From NCBI GenBank assembly GCA_017503105.1, contig JAFVTS010000035.1, forward strand, positions 91,717 to 155,716: a stretch of 64,000 bases of DNA, given 5' to 3'. Origin of the DNA: Clostridia bacterium (GTDB lineage Bacteria > Bacillota > Clostridia > Oscillospirales > CAG-272). This document shows, piece by piece, positions 43,790 through 52,173 of this stretch; positions within the stretch are counted from its first letter, which is position 1, and every line of letters starts with the position of its first letter. Under the pieces are notes generated by a model, which saw only the letters and a list, made by a program, of their open reading frames with translations, searched no databases and had not been told where the DNA came from. A program made the position numbers and the translations under genes.

Positions 43790-43874
43790 ACGGTAAGGTT
43801 TTTATGTGTAAGAGAAATCTTCCTAATGTAAACAAATAAACTTTTTCTGTTCAAATTACAGCGTTTTATATAAT

Positions 43875-43907
43875 AAAGACCGAGGCTCTTTTTGAACCTC
43901 GGTCTTT
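43875..43907. terminator. Hairpin after the FAD oxidoreductase gene
   Basis: AAAGACCGAGG (43875-43885) and CCTCGGTCTTT (43897-43907), between convergent genes, with modest T runs on both sides. Confidence 0.65.
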
Positions 43908-43912
43908 TACCG

Positions 43913-45175
43913 TCAGTCGACGACAGCACCGCGCTCGCGCAGCTTTGCTCTTAAAAGCTCGGTGTCAACGGACTTGACATCTCCCCGCTTTGCCATAGCG
44001 GCAGCAATTCCCGCCGCCTCACCGACAGAGGTGCAGGGTGGCATTACTCTGAGAGATGCCTGTGCGTCGTGATCTGCGGAGATACATCTGCCAGCAACGA
44101 GCAGGTTGCAAAATCCTTTAGGAATAAGTGCACGGTAGGGAATTGTGTAGTATTCACCGTCCGGGAAGAACCAATGGCTCGTACCCGATCCGTCCGGCGA
44201 ATGAATGTCAATGTCGTAATTACAAGCGGCGATACCGTCGGGAAATTTTGTCATAGACGTAATATCGTCTTTTGTGAGCACGTGCTCGCCGATGATCATT
44301 CTGCTCTCCCTGGCGCCGATCTGCATTCCTGTCTGAATTAACTTTGCGTTTTCAAAGGCTGTGAAATTGCTTTTGAGGAAATCAAGCATCTCAAAGACCT
44401 GATCTCTTGCTTCAAGCTCCGATTCCGTCACGTCGAATATATCGGTGGGGTTGCGTTTTACCACTCTCGTCGTGTTGAAATGAATTATTGAATCGCTGAG
44501 TGTTTTGAAAAGCAGGACGTCCTCTCGCGGATTTTTGATCAAGCCGTCCTTTTTCATTTTTTTATATAACGGATTTATTTCGGCTCTTTGCTTCGCAAAT
44601 TTTTCCGCATCCACGTCCGCGAGTCTGAAGCAAAGCGTCATTGGCTGACAGAGCGAATCCCCGTCGCGTCCGATCCTGTAAGGCGCTCCCGCAAGGAACG
44701 AAAGGTTTGCGTCACCCGATGCGTCTATATAAACATCAGCTGAAAAATCAAGCTCGCCGGAAACGCTCGAAACCGTTACCGAATTTATGCGTCCGTCTAA
44801 AACAGACACGTCCGTGAGGTGAGCTCCGAAGAGCAGGTTTACTCCCGCATCCCTCGCCATATCGTTGAGAAGCTTTTTTAAATACTCAACCTCGAATACC
44901 GGAGCGTGCTCCGTGCCTGCGCGTACTCCGCCCATCGCGTCAAGTCGCTCAAGTATTTCTGTGAAGAGTCCTGCGTTCACTGCCTTTTTCGTGCCGTCTT
45001 CAAGCTTCGTTTTATAAGGCATAAACGGGTTGATAAGATCAAACGCCGCCGCGCCGCCAAGACAGTTGTATTTTTCGATGAGCAGAACATTCGCGCCCTC
45101 GCGCGCCGCCGATATTGCTGCCGCCGAACCTGCCATTCCGCCACCGATTACTATCACGTTGTAATGATTTTTCAT
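43913..45175 (-). CDS. FAD-dependent oxidoreductase (FAD_oxidored family)
   Basis: 420 residues from ATG 45175, with AAAAGGAG upstream; the longer frame covers the promoter. The FAD site is NVIVIGGGMAGSAAAISAAREGANVLLIEK, followed by YIDASGDANLSFLAGAPY and the C-terminal CNLLVAGRCISADHDAQASLRVMPPC. This family of flavoproteins with a repeated GRCxSxDHxAxxSxRxM block is common in gut bacteria and its substrates are mostly unknown. It belongs to the same family as the protein at 54334-56208. The 18-bp palindrome at 45257 lies upstream of its promoter. Confidence 0.88.
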   Translation of the reverse strand: MKNHYNVIVIGGGMAGSAAAISAAREGANVLLIEKYNCLGGAAAFDLINPFMPYKTKLEDGTKKAVNAGLFTEILERLDAMGGVRAGTEHAPVFEVEYLKKLLNDMARDAGVNLLFGAHLTDVSVLDGRINSVTVSSVSGELDFSADVYIDASGDANLSFLAGAPYRIGRDGDSLCQPMTLCFRLADVDAEKFAKQRAEINPLYKKMKKDGLIKNPREDVLLFKTLSDSIIHFNTTRVVKRNPTDIFDVTESELEARDQVFEMLDFLKSNFTAFENAKLIQTGMQIGARESRMIIGEHVLTKDDITSMTKFPDGIAACNYDIDIHSPDGSGTSHWFFPDGEYYTIPYRALIPKGFCNLLVAGRCISADHDAQASLRVMPPCTSVGEAAGIAAAMAKRGDVKSVDTELLRAKLRERGAVVD

Positions 45176-45206
45176 AGCCACTCCTTTTCTTCCTGTTTTC
45201 AATTTA

Positions 45207-45235
45207 ATTATACATTGCGTGAATAGCTTTGTCAA
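45207..45235 (-). promoter_or_regulatory. Promoter for the FAD oxidoreductase gene
   Basis: Minus strand TTGACA (45230-45235), 17-bp spacer, TATAAT (45207-45212), perfect consensus. Confidence 0.8.
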
Positions 45236-45256
45236 TAGTCAAAGGCAAAGGCTGTC

Positions 45257-45274
45257 TTTCTAATAAATTAGAAA
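45257..45274. promoter_or_regulatory. 18-bp palindromic operator candidate (copy 2)
   Basis: TTTCTAATAAATTAGAAA, identical to the complement of 105-122. It lies 22 bp upstream of the -35 of the FAD oxidoreductase promoter, a position suited to an activator or to one member of a longer site. Confidence 0.55.
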
Positions 45275-45368
45275 ACTTCGAAAAGCTTCGTCTTTGTTTA
45301 CAAAAAACACACCTGATTTTTGTGCATATATCACAAAAAGAACCTGATAAAATCGTGAAATACGACTA

Positions 45369-45397
45369 TTGAAATTCCCGTGTTTTTTTGGTAAAAT
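45369..45397 (+). promoter_or_regulatory. Promoter for the sugar ABC ATPase gene
   Basis: TTGAAA (45369-45374), 17-bp spacer, TAAAAT (45392-45397). Confidence 0.65.
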
Positions 45398-45440
45398 ATA
45401 TACCGTAAGAAAATAATTTAATTAAAAGGAGAACAAACCA

Positions 45441-46574
45441 ATGGCAGGTCTTTCTTTAAGACACATTTACAAGAAGTATCCCGGCGGCGTTACCGCTGTT
45501 TCGGACTTCAACCTTGAAATCAAAGATAAGGAGTTCCTCATCTTCGTCGGTCCTTCGGGATGCGGTAAGTCTACCACTCTCCGTATGATCGCAGGCCTTG
45601 AGGAAATTTCCGAGGGTGAGCTTTACATAGGCGACAGATACGTAAACGACGTAGCTCCTAAGGACAGAGACATCGCGATGGTGTTCCAGAACTACGCTCT
45701 TTATCCTCATATGACCGTTTTCGACAATATGGCGTTCGGCCTTAAGCTTCGTAAGGTTCCTAAGGAAGAGATCAAGCGCCGCGTTGAAGAGGCTGCAAGA
45801 ATCCTTGACATCAGCCACCTTCTTGAGCGCCGTCCCAAGGCTCTTTCGGGTGGTCAGAAGCAGAGAGTTGCGCTTGGACGTGCTATCGTCCGTAACCCCA
45901 AGGTCTTCCTTCTCGACGAGCCGCTTTCCAACCTTGACGCAAAGCTTCGTGCGAGCATGAGAACCGAGCTTACCAAGCTTCACAAGAAGGTTGAGACCAC
46001 CTTCATCTACGTAACGCACGACCAGGTCGAGGCTATGACGATGGCTTCCCGTATCGTCGTTATGAGAGACGGTCTTATCCAGCAGGTTGACACTCCTCAG
46101 AACCTTTACGACGCTCCCTGCAATCTCTTCGTTGCAGGCTTCATAGGCACTCCTCAGATGAACTTCATCACCGGTAAGCTTGTAAAGCGTGATAACGATC
46201 TTTACGCTTCCTTCGGTGCTACTGCACTCAAGCTTCCTCAGGACAAGGCTAATAACCCCGACCTTAAGGAATACGTCGGTCAGGAGGTTATCTTCGGTAT
46301 CCGTCCCGAGGCTATCCACGACGAGCCTATGTACCTTCAGACTATGGCTGACACCACTATGGACGTTAACGTTGACGTTACCGAGCTTATGGGTGCTGAG
46401 ATCTATCTCTACCTTGGCTTCGAGGGTATGGACGACGCTACTAACGGTAAGAACATTATCGCAAGAGTTTCCTCTCGTTCCCGCGCTCAGGCAGGCGATA
46501 CCATTAAGGTTGCTGTTGACACCTCCCGTATCCACATCTTCGACAAGGATACCGAGAAGTGCGTCTGCCACTAA
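45441..46574 (+). CDS. Carbohydrate ABC transporter ATP-binding protein (MsmX/UgpC/MalK family)
   Basis: 377 residues. Walker [21 protein letters not shown], signature [16 protein letters not shown], Walker [17 protein letters not shown] and switch [12 protein letters not shown] are followed by the C-terminal TOBE/OB regulatory domain (about 245-377), typical of MalK and MsmX. No permease or binding protein is adjacent, which fits a shared ATPase energising several sugar importers in trans, as MsmX does in Bacillus. Codon bias indicates high expression. Confidence 0.94.
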   Translation: MAGLSLRHIYKKYPGGVTAVSDFNLEIKDKEFLIFVGPSGCGKSTTLRMIAGLEEISEGELYIGDRYVNDVAPKDRDIAMVFQNYALYPHMTVFDNMAFGLKLRKVPKEEIKRRVEEAARILDISHLLERRPKALSGGQKQRVALGRAIVRNPKVFLLDEPLSNLDAKLRASMRTELTKLHKKVETTFIYVTHDQVEAMTMASRIVVMRDGLIQQVDTPQNLYDAPCNLFVAGFIGTPQMNFITGKLVKRDNDLYASFGATALKLPQDKANNPDLKEYVGQEVIFGIRPEAIHDEPMYLQTMADTTMDVNVDVTELMGAEIYLYLGFEGMDDATNGKNIIARVSSRSRAQAGDTIKVAVDTSRIHIFDKDTEKCVCH

Positions 46575-46593
46575 TAAACTAAAAAACACTTCG

Positions 46594-46627
46594 GCTCGCT
46601 TTCCGGTAAGGAGAGCGAGCTTCTTTT
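46594..46627 (+). terminator. Terminator after the sugar ABC ATPase gene
   Basis: GCTCGCTTTCC pairs with GGAGAGCGAGC (one bulge), followed by TTCTTTTT. Confidence 0.75.
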
Positions 46628-46699
46628 TCATAAAACGGGTGTTTTTGACAGCTTTTTTAAAATGAAGCGAAAAGGTCAAGCAACGGTCTAAAAAAGATA

Positions 46700-46729
46700 T
46701 TGACAATCCGCTTTGATTTATATTAAAAT
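46700..46729 (+). promoter_or_regulatory. Promoter for the SIS-domain/NagB-like operon
   Basis: TTGACA (46700-46705), 18-bp spacer, TAAAAT (46724-46729). Confidence 0.7.
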
Positions 46730-46769
46730 AGTGTCATAAAGCAACTTTGATGAAAGGATTTCACTCTTT

Positions 46770-48449
46770 ATGACTCAAATGGAAAGAAAAGCTGCGGAGC
46801 TTTCGATCGATTTTTTGGAAAATGAAAAGCAGTACCGCTTAGGATTTGTTGAAGCGGAGCAATCAAACCCTTTGACCAAAACTCTTGGCGAAACCTTTGT
46901 AAAAAGCACAAAAGATGGCATAGAAATGCTTCTGTCGGTTGACCGAGCGCTATATTCGCCTATAAAAAACGCGCTTTTCTCTGAGGAGTTTTCCGAGCTT
47001 TACAAAGACGTATTAAACGCGCTTAAGCGCGGTGGCAGAATTATCATTTCGGGCTGTGGCTCGACGGGTCGACTTGCTATGCGTATTGAGGCGTCGTGGC
47101 GAGCTGCAATTTCAGCACTTGTAAAGGAGAACCCCGAACTTGAAAAATATTCTGACAGTGTAATTGAGGTTATGACGGGCGGCGATTTTGCGGTTATAAG
47201 AAGCGTTGAGTCCTTTGAGGACTATGCAGTTCTCGGTGCTATGCAGGTAAGAGAGATGTGTGTTTCAGAGCGTGACTTGTTGATTGGAGTTACAGCGACG
47301 GGCGAAACTACCTCTATCCTTGGCTCGGCAAAGGAAGCGCTATCTTACGGAGCGCACGTGTGGATGGTGGTTTGCACCGACCCTGAATCGGTAACTGCGA
47401 GGCTCTTGCGTGCAAAGGAAGTTTTTTGTCATAAAAACACCAATAGCCTTTATATTAAATGCGGTCCGTTTGCGGTAAGCGGCTCGTCAAGAATGCAGTC
47501 ATCGACCTCAGAGCAGCTTATAATATCTTTTGTTCTTGAACTTGCGCTCTCCGAGCTCGTTTCCCGCGACTCATACTGCGATGCAAAAAAAGAAGAGCTT
47601 ATGCACGGATTTTCCAAGTGCTTGGAGCTAATTTCGGAAAAAGAAGCTGTTAAATCTATGACCGAAGCTGTGGATAGAGAATGTGATCTTTATTCACGCG
47701 GCGGACACGTGACATACTTCGCTGATGAGTATTTGCTCGACGTCCTGACCGATACGACAGAAAGAAGCCCCACGTTTACCACCCCACCTTTCAGACCGCA
47801 GAAAAACAAAGACGAAACACTTTCGTGGGCGTTTGTCAAAAATCCGCGTCTTGATACAAAAGCAGCGTGGGACGCCTGCTTTGCAAGAACTCCGCGCTGT
47901 ATAGACAAGACAGACGGTGAGTATATCGCACTCGGTGTACGTGAGTATGATGTGAAAAGAATCCCGAAAATCAATCTTGACGCTATTCTTGAATACGAGA
48001 TAGGGTGTGAGCGTGACCCCGAAAGAGAAGGGGCGGCAAGTCAGGCGACTTGGGTTGATTTCTCGCTTGATATACCGCGTGAGCTTGAAGACGTTCTTTC
48101 TCATTATGAGACCGCAACAACTCTTACGGTAACGAGAGGGGGAAAATTCCCCATAGCTACCAGACTTAAAATTTTCGAGCACGTTGCAGTAAAGCTGATG
48201 CTGAACACCGTTTCTACGGGCACAATGGCGAAAATGGGCAGAGTCAGAGGTAACTATATGGTTCATCTTAACATTAGCAACAAAAAGCTTATAGACAGGG
48301 CAACGAGAATTATATCAGAGATTGTCGGCATCAGCTACGAGGAAGCGAATTACGAGTTGTTTTTGAGTAAGCTTTTGCTTGAGTCGCAGGGTGACGATAG
48401 GTCTACGACAATCGCTACGATAGATAGATTAACAAACAAAAACGGATAA
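46770..48449 (+). CDS. Two-SIS-domain protein related to MurQ and glucokinase regulatory protein
   Basis: 559 residues. N-terminal QSNPLTKTLGETF, then ISGCGSTGRLAMRIEASW and VTATGETTSILGSAKEAL, and FAVSGSSRMQSSTSEQL are the sugar-phosphate-binding motifs shared by MurNAc-6-phosphate etherase (MurQ, ~300 residues) and GKRP. The length and a second SIS-like half (about 300-559, with ISNKKLIDRATRIISEI) point to the GKRP-like architecture. It probably binds or isomerises an amino-sugar phosphate. The next gene is a NagB-like deaminase 13 bp away, which supports amino-sugar metabolism; etherase activity is not certain. Confidence 0.8.
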   Translation: MTQMERKAAELSIDFLENEKQYRLGFVEAEQSNPLTKTLGETFVKSTKDGIEMLLSVDRALYSPIKNALFSEEFSELYKDVLNALKRGGRIIISGCGSTGRLAMRIEASWRAAISALVKENPELEKYSDSVIEVMTGGDFAVIRSVESFEDYAVLGAMQVREMCVSERDLLIGVTATGETTSILGSAKEALSYGAHVWMVVCTDPESVTARLLRAKEVFCHKNTNSLYIKCGPFAVSGSSRMQSSTSEQLIISFVLELALSELVSRDSYCDAKKEELMHGFSKCLELISEKEAVKSMTEAVDRECDLYSRGGHVTYFADEYLLDVLTDTTERSPTFTTPPFRPQKNKDETLSWAFVKNPRLDTKAAWDACFARTPRCIDKTDGEYIALGVREYDVKRIPKINLDAILEYEIGCERDPEREGAASQATWVDFSLDIPRELEDVLSHYETATTLTVTRGGKFPIATRLKIFEHVAVKLMLNTVSTGTMAKMGRVRGNYMVHLNISNKKLIDRATRIISEIVGISYEEANYELFLSKLLLESQGDDRSTTIATIDRLTNKNG

Positions 48450-48462
48450 GGAGAAAACAAAA

Positions 48463-49260
48463 ATGGTCGAGAAGATCAACAACATATCCTTTAAAACAGT
48501 GCCGACCGAGTGGGACGTTTATTTTGATATGGCGCTCACTATGCTTGATGAGATAATGAAAAACAACGAGCAGGGAAAGAGTACGGCAATGATAGTTCCC
48601 GTAGGACCTACGGCACAGTATCCCATTCTCGCAAAGCTCGTAAATCAGCTTGGAGTTTCTTTAAAGAACGTGTGGTTCTTTAATATGGACGAGTATCTCA
48701 TAACACCCGAAAAGCCCATCGATCCAAATGACCCGATGAGCTTCCATAAGCGTATGAACGACGAGTTTTATTCCCGTGTCAGAGAAGATCTTATAATGCC
48801 GCCCGAGCAGCGTCTTTTCCCAAAGCCCGGCAAAGAAGCGGAGTACGACGCTCTGATAGAAAAGCTTGGAGGCATCGATCTTTGCCTCGGCGGTCTTGGA
48901 ATAAACGGTCACGTCGCCTTCAACGAGCCGCCTGAGCCCGGTGTGAAGGTCAGCGCGGATGAGTTTGCAAGTCTTGGAACGCGCGTTCTCGCCATTTCAA
49001 GGGAAACGATGACGATAAATGCTTACGGCTATCAGAGAGGAGACCTTCGAGGAATGCCTGCGTGGTGTATTACCGTCGGAATGAAGCAGATAATTTCCGC
49101 TCGCAGGATTTACATAGCGCTCAACCGAGATTGGCAGCACGGTATCGTGAAGCACGTTCTCTTCGATGAGATGACTTCCGCTATTCCCGCGAGCCTTCTT
49201 CGTAAGAACGGTAACGTCACCTTCTGTGCGTACGAGTCGCTGGCAAACGGACTTTTATAA
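48463..49260 (+). CDS. Glucosamine-6-phosphate deaminase-like protein
   Basis: 265 residues. VPVGPTAQYPILAKLV replaces the usual GLPTGSTP loop; NVWFFNMDEYL holds the catalytic Asp, CLGGLGINGHVAFNEPPEP the GIGxDGHIAFNEP block with catalytic His, and ITVGMKQIISARRIYI the allosteric-type segment. NagB converts glucosamine 6-phosphate to fructose 6-phosphate and ammonia. The altered phosphate loop suggests a related substrate. It shares an operon with the SIS-domain gene. Confidence 0.85.
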   Translation: MVEKINNISFKTVPTEWDVYFDMALTMLDEIMKNNEQGKSTAMIVPVGPTAQYPILAKLVNQLGVSLKNVWFFNMDEYLITPEKPIDPNDPMSFHKRMNDEFYSRVREDLIMPPEQRLFPKPGKEAEYDALIEKLGGIDLCLGGLGINGHVAFNEPPEPGVKVSADEFASLGTRVLAISRETMTINAYGYQRGDLRGMPAWCITVGMKQIISARRIYIALNRDWQHGIVKHVLFDEMTSAIPASLLRKNGNVTFCAYESLANGLL

Positions 49261-49290
49261 AAAATACAAGCGAAAAGCGAGGTCGGTTTT

Positions 49291-49389
49291 ATGAACGAGA
49301 ATAAGCTTTTCGGAAAAACTGTAATATGGGACGGCGATTCCATTTGCGCGGGTGGACCCGCAGTGGGAAACCAGGCGACGAGCATATGA
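49291..49389 (+). pseudogene. Truncated SGNH hydrolase remnant
   Basis: A 32-codon frame with a start at 49291. It reads FGKTVIWDGDSICAGG near its middle, the block I (GDSI) region of a typical SGNH hydrolase, and stops at 49389 after GNQATSI; the following 80 bases hold no continuation in any frame before a terminator. It looks like the 5' end of an SGNH gene after internal deletion. It could still be translated as a 32-residue peptide behind the NagB-like gene. Confidence 0.6.
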
Positions 49390-49470
49390 AAAAATAAGCC
49401 TCGGGGCGATACGTTTTTTCGCCTTTTAACGCATCGGGCCTTTTAAAATCCGCAGTTATCCCGTCGGCAG

Positions 49471-49517
49471 AGCGTGACGCTTTGGGTCTTGTGCCCGAAG
49501 CGTCACGCTTTTTTTTC
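49471..49517 (+). terminator. Terminator of the SIS/NagB-like operon
   Basis: A 16-bp stem, AGCGTGACGCTTTGGG with CCCGAAGCGTCACGCT, and eight T. Confidence 0.85.
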
Positions 49518-49534
49518 ATCGGCATATAATAAAA

Positions 49535-49564
49535 AGACGAAGCCCTTAAAAAAGGGGCTCCGTC
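49535..49564 (-). terminator. Terminator of spoVG
   Basis: GACGAAGCCC and GGGGCTCCGTC pair around an A/T loop; on the minus strand a U run follows. Confidence 0.7.
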
Positions 49565-49580
49565 ATAAAAGGAGAAAGCG

Positions 49581-49883
49581 TTATATTATAAGGGCGTCAT
49601 CCGCGTCGCTCTCGTCGTGCTCAGCCGCGACGAGCTGCACGTGATAAGCGTCGATCACAGCCTCTTCGAGTGATGCTCTGAAATCGGAGTTGATGGGGTG
49701 CACGATATCTCTGTACGTGCCGTCGGGATTCTTCCTTGAGGGCATAACGATGAAATATCTGTCGCGCGCGTAAATTACTTTGATGTCGTGAACGGCGAGG
49801 CAATCGTCAAACGTGACGGAAACTATCGCCTTCATAGGGCCTTCGTCGAAAAACTTTCTGATTTTAATATCCGTTACTTGCAT
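49581..49883 (-). CDS. spoVG: SpoVG family regulator
   Basis: 100 residues. MQVTDIKIRKFFDEGPMKAIVSVTFDD, VIYARDRYFIVMPSRK and DIVHPINSDFRASLEEAVIDAY are conserved across SpoVG. The protein binds DNA and RNA and influences septation, sporulation and surface polysaccharide in Firmicutes. The C-terminal ~15 residues are acidic (EHDESDADDALII). A TATACT lies upstream at about 49935-49945, but its -35 is poor, which could mean an alternative sigma factor. Presence of spoVG does not prove sporulation. Confidence 0.95.
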   Translation of the reverse strand: MQVTDIKIRKFFDEGPMKAIVSVTFDDCLAVHDIKVIYARDRYFIVMPSRKNPDGTYRDIVHPINSDFRASLEEAVIDAYHVQLVAAEHDESDADDALII

Positions 49884-50096
49884 TTTTGTTGATCCTTCCT
49901 GTCTTTGTCAATTTTTGGAACGAATATAGTATACTATAAAATTATGAAGAATATTCGCGATAATTTAATTGATTTTTTTAAATATATTTTGAATTTTTGA
50001 AAAATGAAGTTGTATAAAGCTTTAACAACACGAGAAGGAGCGAGGATTTTGTCTGTTTATAACTCATCTTTGGGAATTATAAGGATAAAAGAGATT

Positions 50097-51443
50097 ATGA
50101 AAAGGATAAAAGAAACGGGAGGAAGAGTACATATCTGCGGCGTTCTCGGAGCCGGGCAAAGAGGAATAGCGGAGCTTCTTTTAAGAGAGGGCGTCAGAGT
50201 TTCGGGGAGTGACGCAGGGGCATCCCGTGAAGAGGGGGAGCTCGTGGCGCTCGGACTTGAGTTTTATTCTTCTCACGAAAGGGAAAACGTCACGGGCGCC
50301 GCGCTCTTAATATACACGCTTGCCATCTCGGACGACAATCCCGAATACGCGGCGGCAAAGGAAAACGGCATTCCGACGGTATCGCGTGCGGAGTTCTGGG
50401 CATATCTTTCCTCGGGGGCGGAGGAATGCATCACCGTCGCGGGCTCTCACGGAAAGAGCACGGTGACGGCGATGATAGCGCATATCTTCTCAAAAAGCGA
50501 AAAGAGCGCCTCCGTCCTTTCGGGCTCGAAGCTATACGGCGGAGGGCATTCGCGCCTCGGGGATGGCAAAACTTTTGTGCTGGAGGCGTGCGAATATAAA
50601 GATTCCTTCTTGAAATTTTCTCCGAGTATTGCTATAATAAATAATATAGAGCTTGATCATACGGATTATTTCAAAAGCTTGGACGCCTTGAAAAGCTCTT
50701 TCGTAAAATACGCCTCGGCGGCAAAGAAATTCGTTCTTCTGAACACAGACGATTTCGGCGCGCGCTCTATAAAGGACAGGATCAGCGCCCGCGTTTTGAC
50801 CTTCGGCACGTCCCCCGATGCTTTTTACAGAATAAGCAATATTGCCGTTGGCGCGACGGAATACGTTTTTACTCTCTCAAGAGAGGGCGAGTCGCTCGGC
50901 GAGTTTTGCTTGAAAATTCCGGGAATATTCAACGTCCAAAACGCGGCAGCGGCTATTGCGGCGGCTTACGAATGCGGCGTTTCTGTTGATACCGCACGCT
51001 CCGCGATAGCCGATTTCGGAGGAATAGAGAGACGGCTTGAATATATAGGGGAATATAAGAGCAGACCCGTTTTCTACGATTACGCGCATCACCCGACGGA
51101 AATATACGCGGGTATAGCGGCACTGAGAGCAATGGGCGCCGAGGTCCTGACCGTGGTTTTTAAGTCGCATACCTATTCCCGTACAGCTGATCTTTGGGAC
51201 GGATTCGTCCGCTCGCTCTCTTTTGCCGATTACGTGGTGGTAGGCGACGTCTTTGCCGCGAGGGAGAAAAACGAGCGCGGTGTCAGCGCCGCCGGCCTTG
51301 CCGCGCAGATAGGCGAGCGCGCCGTTTATTCCTCCGATGAAGACGTGCCGAGCGCGCTCGACAGATCCACACGCGGCACGGTAGTCCTTATGGGAGCGGC
51401 TGATATGACGGATATAATTTCAAGAATGAAAATAAAAAAATAA
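50097..51443 (+). CDS. murC: UDP-N-acetylmuramate-L-alanine ligase
   Basis: 448 residues from ATG 50097. Two upstream in-frame starts are possible: TTG 50049 (with AAGGAG at good spacing) and ATG 50004 (no site); MurC normally begins a few residues before its first strand, which favours 50097. VHICGVLGAGQRGIAELLLREGVRVSGSD is the UDP-binding loop, VAGSHGKSTVTAMIAH the ATP loop, NNIELDHTDYF and GIERRLEYIGEY, YDYAHHPTEIYA the Mur ligase signatures. It adds L-Ala to UDP-MurNAc in peptidoglycan synthesis. The first loop (GVLGAGQRG) departs from the usual GxGGxGM. Confidence 0.88.
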   Translation: MKRIKETGGRVHICGVLGAGQRGIAELLLREGVRVSGSDAGASREEGELVALGLEFYSSHERENVTGAALLIYTLAISDDNPEYAAAKENGIPTVSRAEFWAYLSSGAEECITVAGSHGKSTVTAMIAHIFSKSEKSASVLSGSKLYGGGHSRLGDGKTFVLEACEYKDSFLKFSPSIAIINNIELDHTDYFKSLDALKSSFVKYASAAKKFVLLNTDDFGARSIKDRISARVLTFGTSPDAFYRISNIAVGATEYVFTLSREGESLGEFCLKIPGIFNVQNAAAAIAAAYECGVSVDTARSAIADFGGIERRLEYIGEYKSRPVFYDYAHHPTEIYAGIAALRAMGAEVLTVVFKSHTYSRTADLWDGFVRSLSFADYVVVGDVFAAREKNERGVSAAGLAAQIGERAVYSSDEDVPSALDRSTRGTVVLMGAADMTDIISRMKIKK

Positions 51444-51455
51444 AGGAATAATAAA

Positions 51456-51905
51456 ATGAAAAGTATACTTATAAGCGCGTGCCTCCTCGGCATACCTTGC
51501 AGATACGACGGAAAAAGCAAGCCGAAAATTGAAGGCGCGATCCTTGAAGAGCTAAAGAAAAAATACGCTCTCATTCCCGTCTGCCCCGAGATATACGGCG
51601 GGCTTCCGACTCCGCGCACGGGCAGCGAGCGCGTCGGCGAGAGAGTTATTATGGCTGACGGCACGGACGTCACGGAGAATTATGACAGAGGCGCTAAGGC
51701 GACGCTTGATATTGCAAAAACGCTCTCTTGCTCGGTGGCTATACTGAAGGAGCGCAGCCCTTCTTGCGGAAGCTCATTTATATACGACGGAACGTTTACG
51801 CGCACGCTGAAGCAGGGGCAGGGGGTCACGGCGGAGCTTCTTTCCGAAAACGGAATTAAAGTTTTCTCGGAGGATGAGGTCGAGTCCGTTTTAAAAAACG
51901 CTTGA
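51456..51905 (+). CDS. DUF523 protein
   Basis: 149 residues. ISACLLGIPCRYDGKSK, PVCPEIYGGLPTPR, CSVAILKERSPSCGSSFIYDG are the conserved Cys-containing blocks of DUF523. The function is not established; the Cys pattern suggests metal or iron-sulfur binding. It starts 12 bp after murC and is probably cotranscribed. Cytoplasmic. Confidence 0.88.
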   Translation: MKSILISACLLGIPCRYDGKSKPKIEGAILEELKKKYALIPVCPEIYGGLPTPRTGSERVGERVIMADGTDVTENYDRGAKATLDIAKTLSCSVAILKERSPSCGSSFIYDGTFTRTLKQGQGVTAELLSENGIKVFSEDEVESVLKNA

Positions 51906-51931
51906 CATTTATTTATCCTTTGTGTTATAAT
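51902..51931 (+). promoter_or_regulatory. Promoter for the mgtE leader
   Basis: TTGACA (51902-51907), 18-bp spacer, TATAAT (51926-51931). The -35 overlaps the last codons of the DUF523 gene. Confidence 0.75.
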
Positions 51932-51966
51932 AAATAAAAAATGAAAGAAAGGCAGAGAGGAACGTA

Positions 51967-52053
51967 ATGAGTACTGACCGAAGTACATATTTGGCGTTAT
52001 ATAGCATTGAATATTCGGCGCGAGTGACTTCTGCCTTGCTTTTTATCTGTTAA
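51967..52053 (+). CDS. 28-residue leader peptide upstream of mgtE
   Basis: ATG 51967 follows GAGAGGAACGTA, a good ribosome binding site, and the frame closes with TAA at 52053, 15 nt before the terminator stem. The product begins MSTDRSTYLALYSIEYS and ends in LLFIC. Codons 18-20 cover GCGCGAG (52018-52024), which can pair with CTCGCGC (52066-52072) as an antiterminator. A translating ribosome would melt this pairing and let the terminator form. This is the geometry of translation-coupled attenuation, as known for mgtL in Salmonella; homology to MgtL is not claimed. Confidence 0.55.
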   Translation: MSTDRSTYLALYSIEYSARVTSALLFIC

Positions 52054-52092
52054 AGCACGGCAGCTCTCGCGCGCCTTCGGGCGCGCTTTTTT
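52018..52092 (+). promoter_or_regulatory. Antiterminator/terminator switch before mgtE
   Basis: The terminator is GCGCGCC (52069-52075), TTCG, GGCGCGC (52080-52086), six T. The competing stem is GCGCGAG (52018-52024) with CTCGCGC (52066-52072), which removes four bases of the terminator stem. An outer stem AAGGCAGA/TCTGCCTT (near 51951 and 52031) could hide the leader ribosome binding region. Confidence 0.6.
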
Positions 52093-52173
52093 CTTTGTTC
52101 CGAATTTCTGTGCTTAGCCGTAGGGTTTATGCGTTTGATCCCGCTGCGGCTACCCTGAAAGGAGGATAAAGAA

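Noticed and set aside
51938-52173. M-box (ykoK) magnesium riboswitch before mgtE
   Set aside because: I could not find its conserved blocks by eye; the leader ORF with antiterminator explains the region better. A covariance-model search would settle it.
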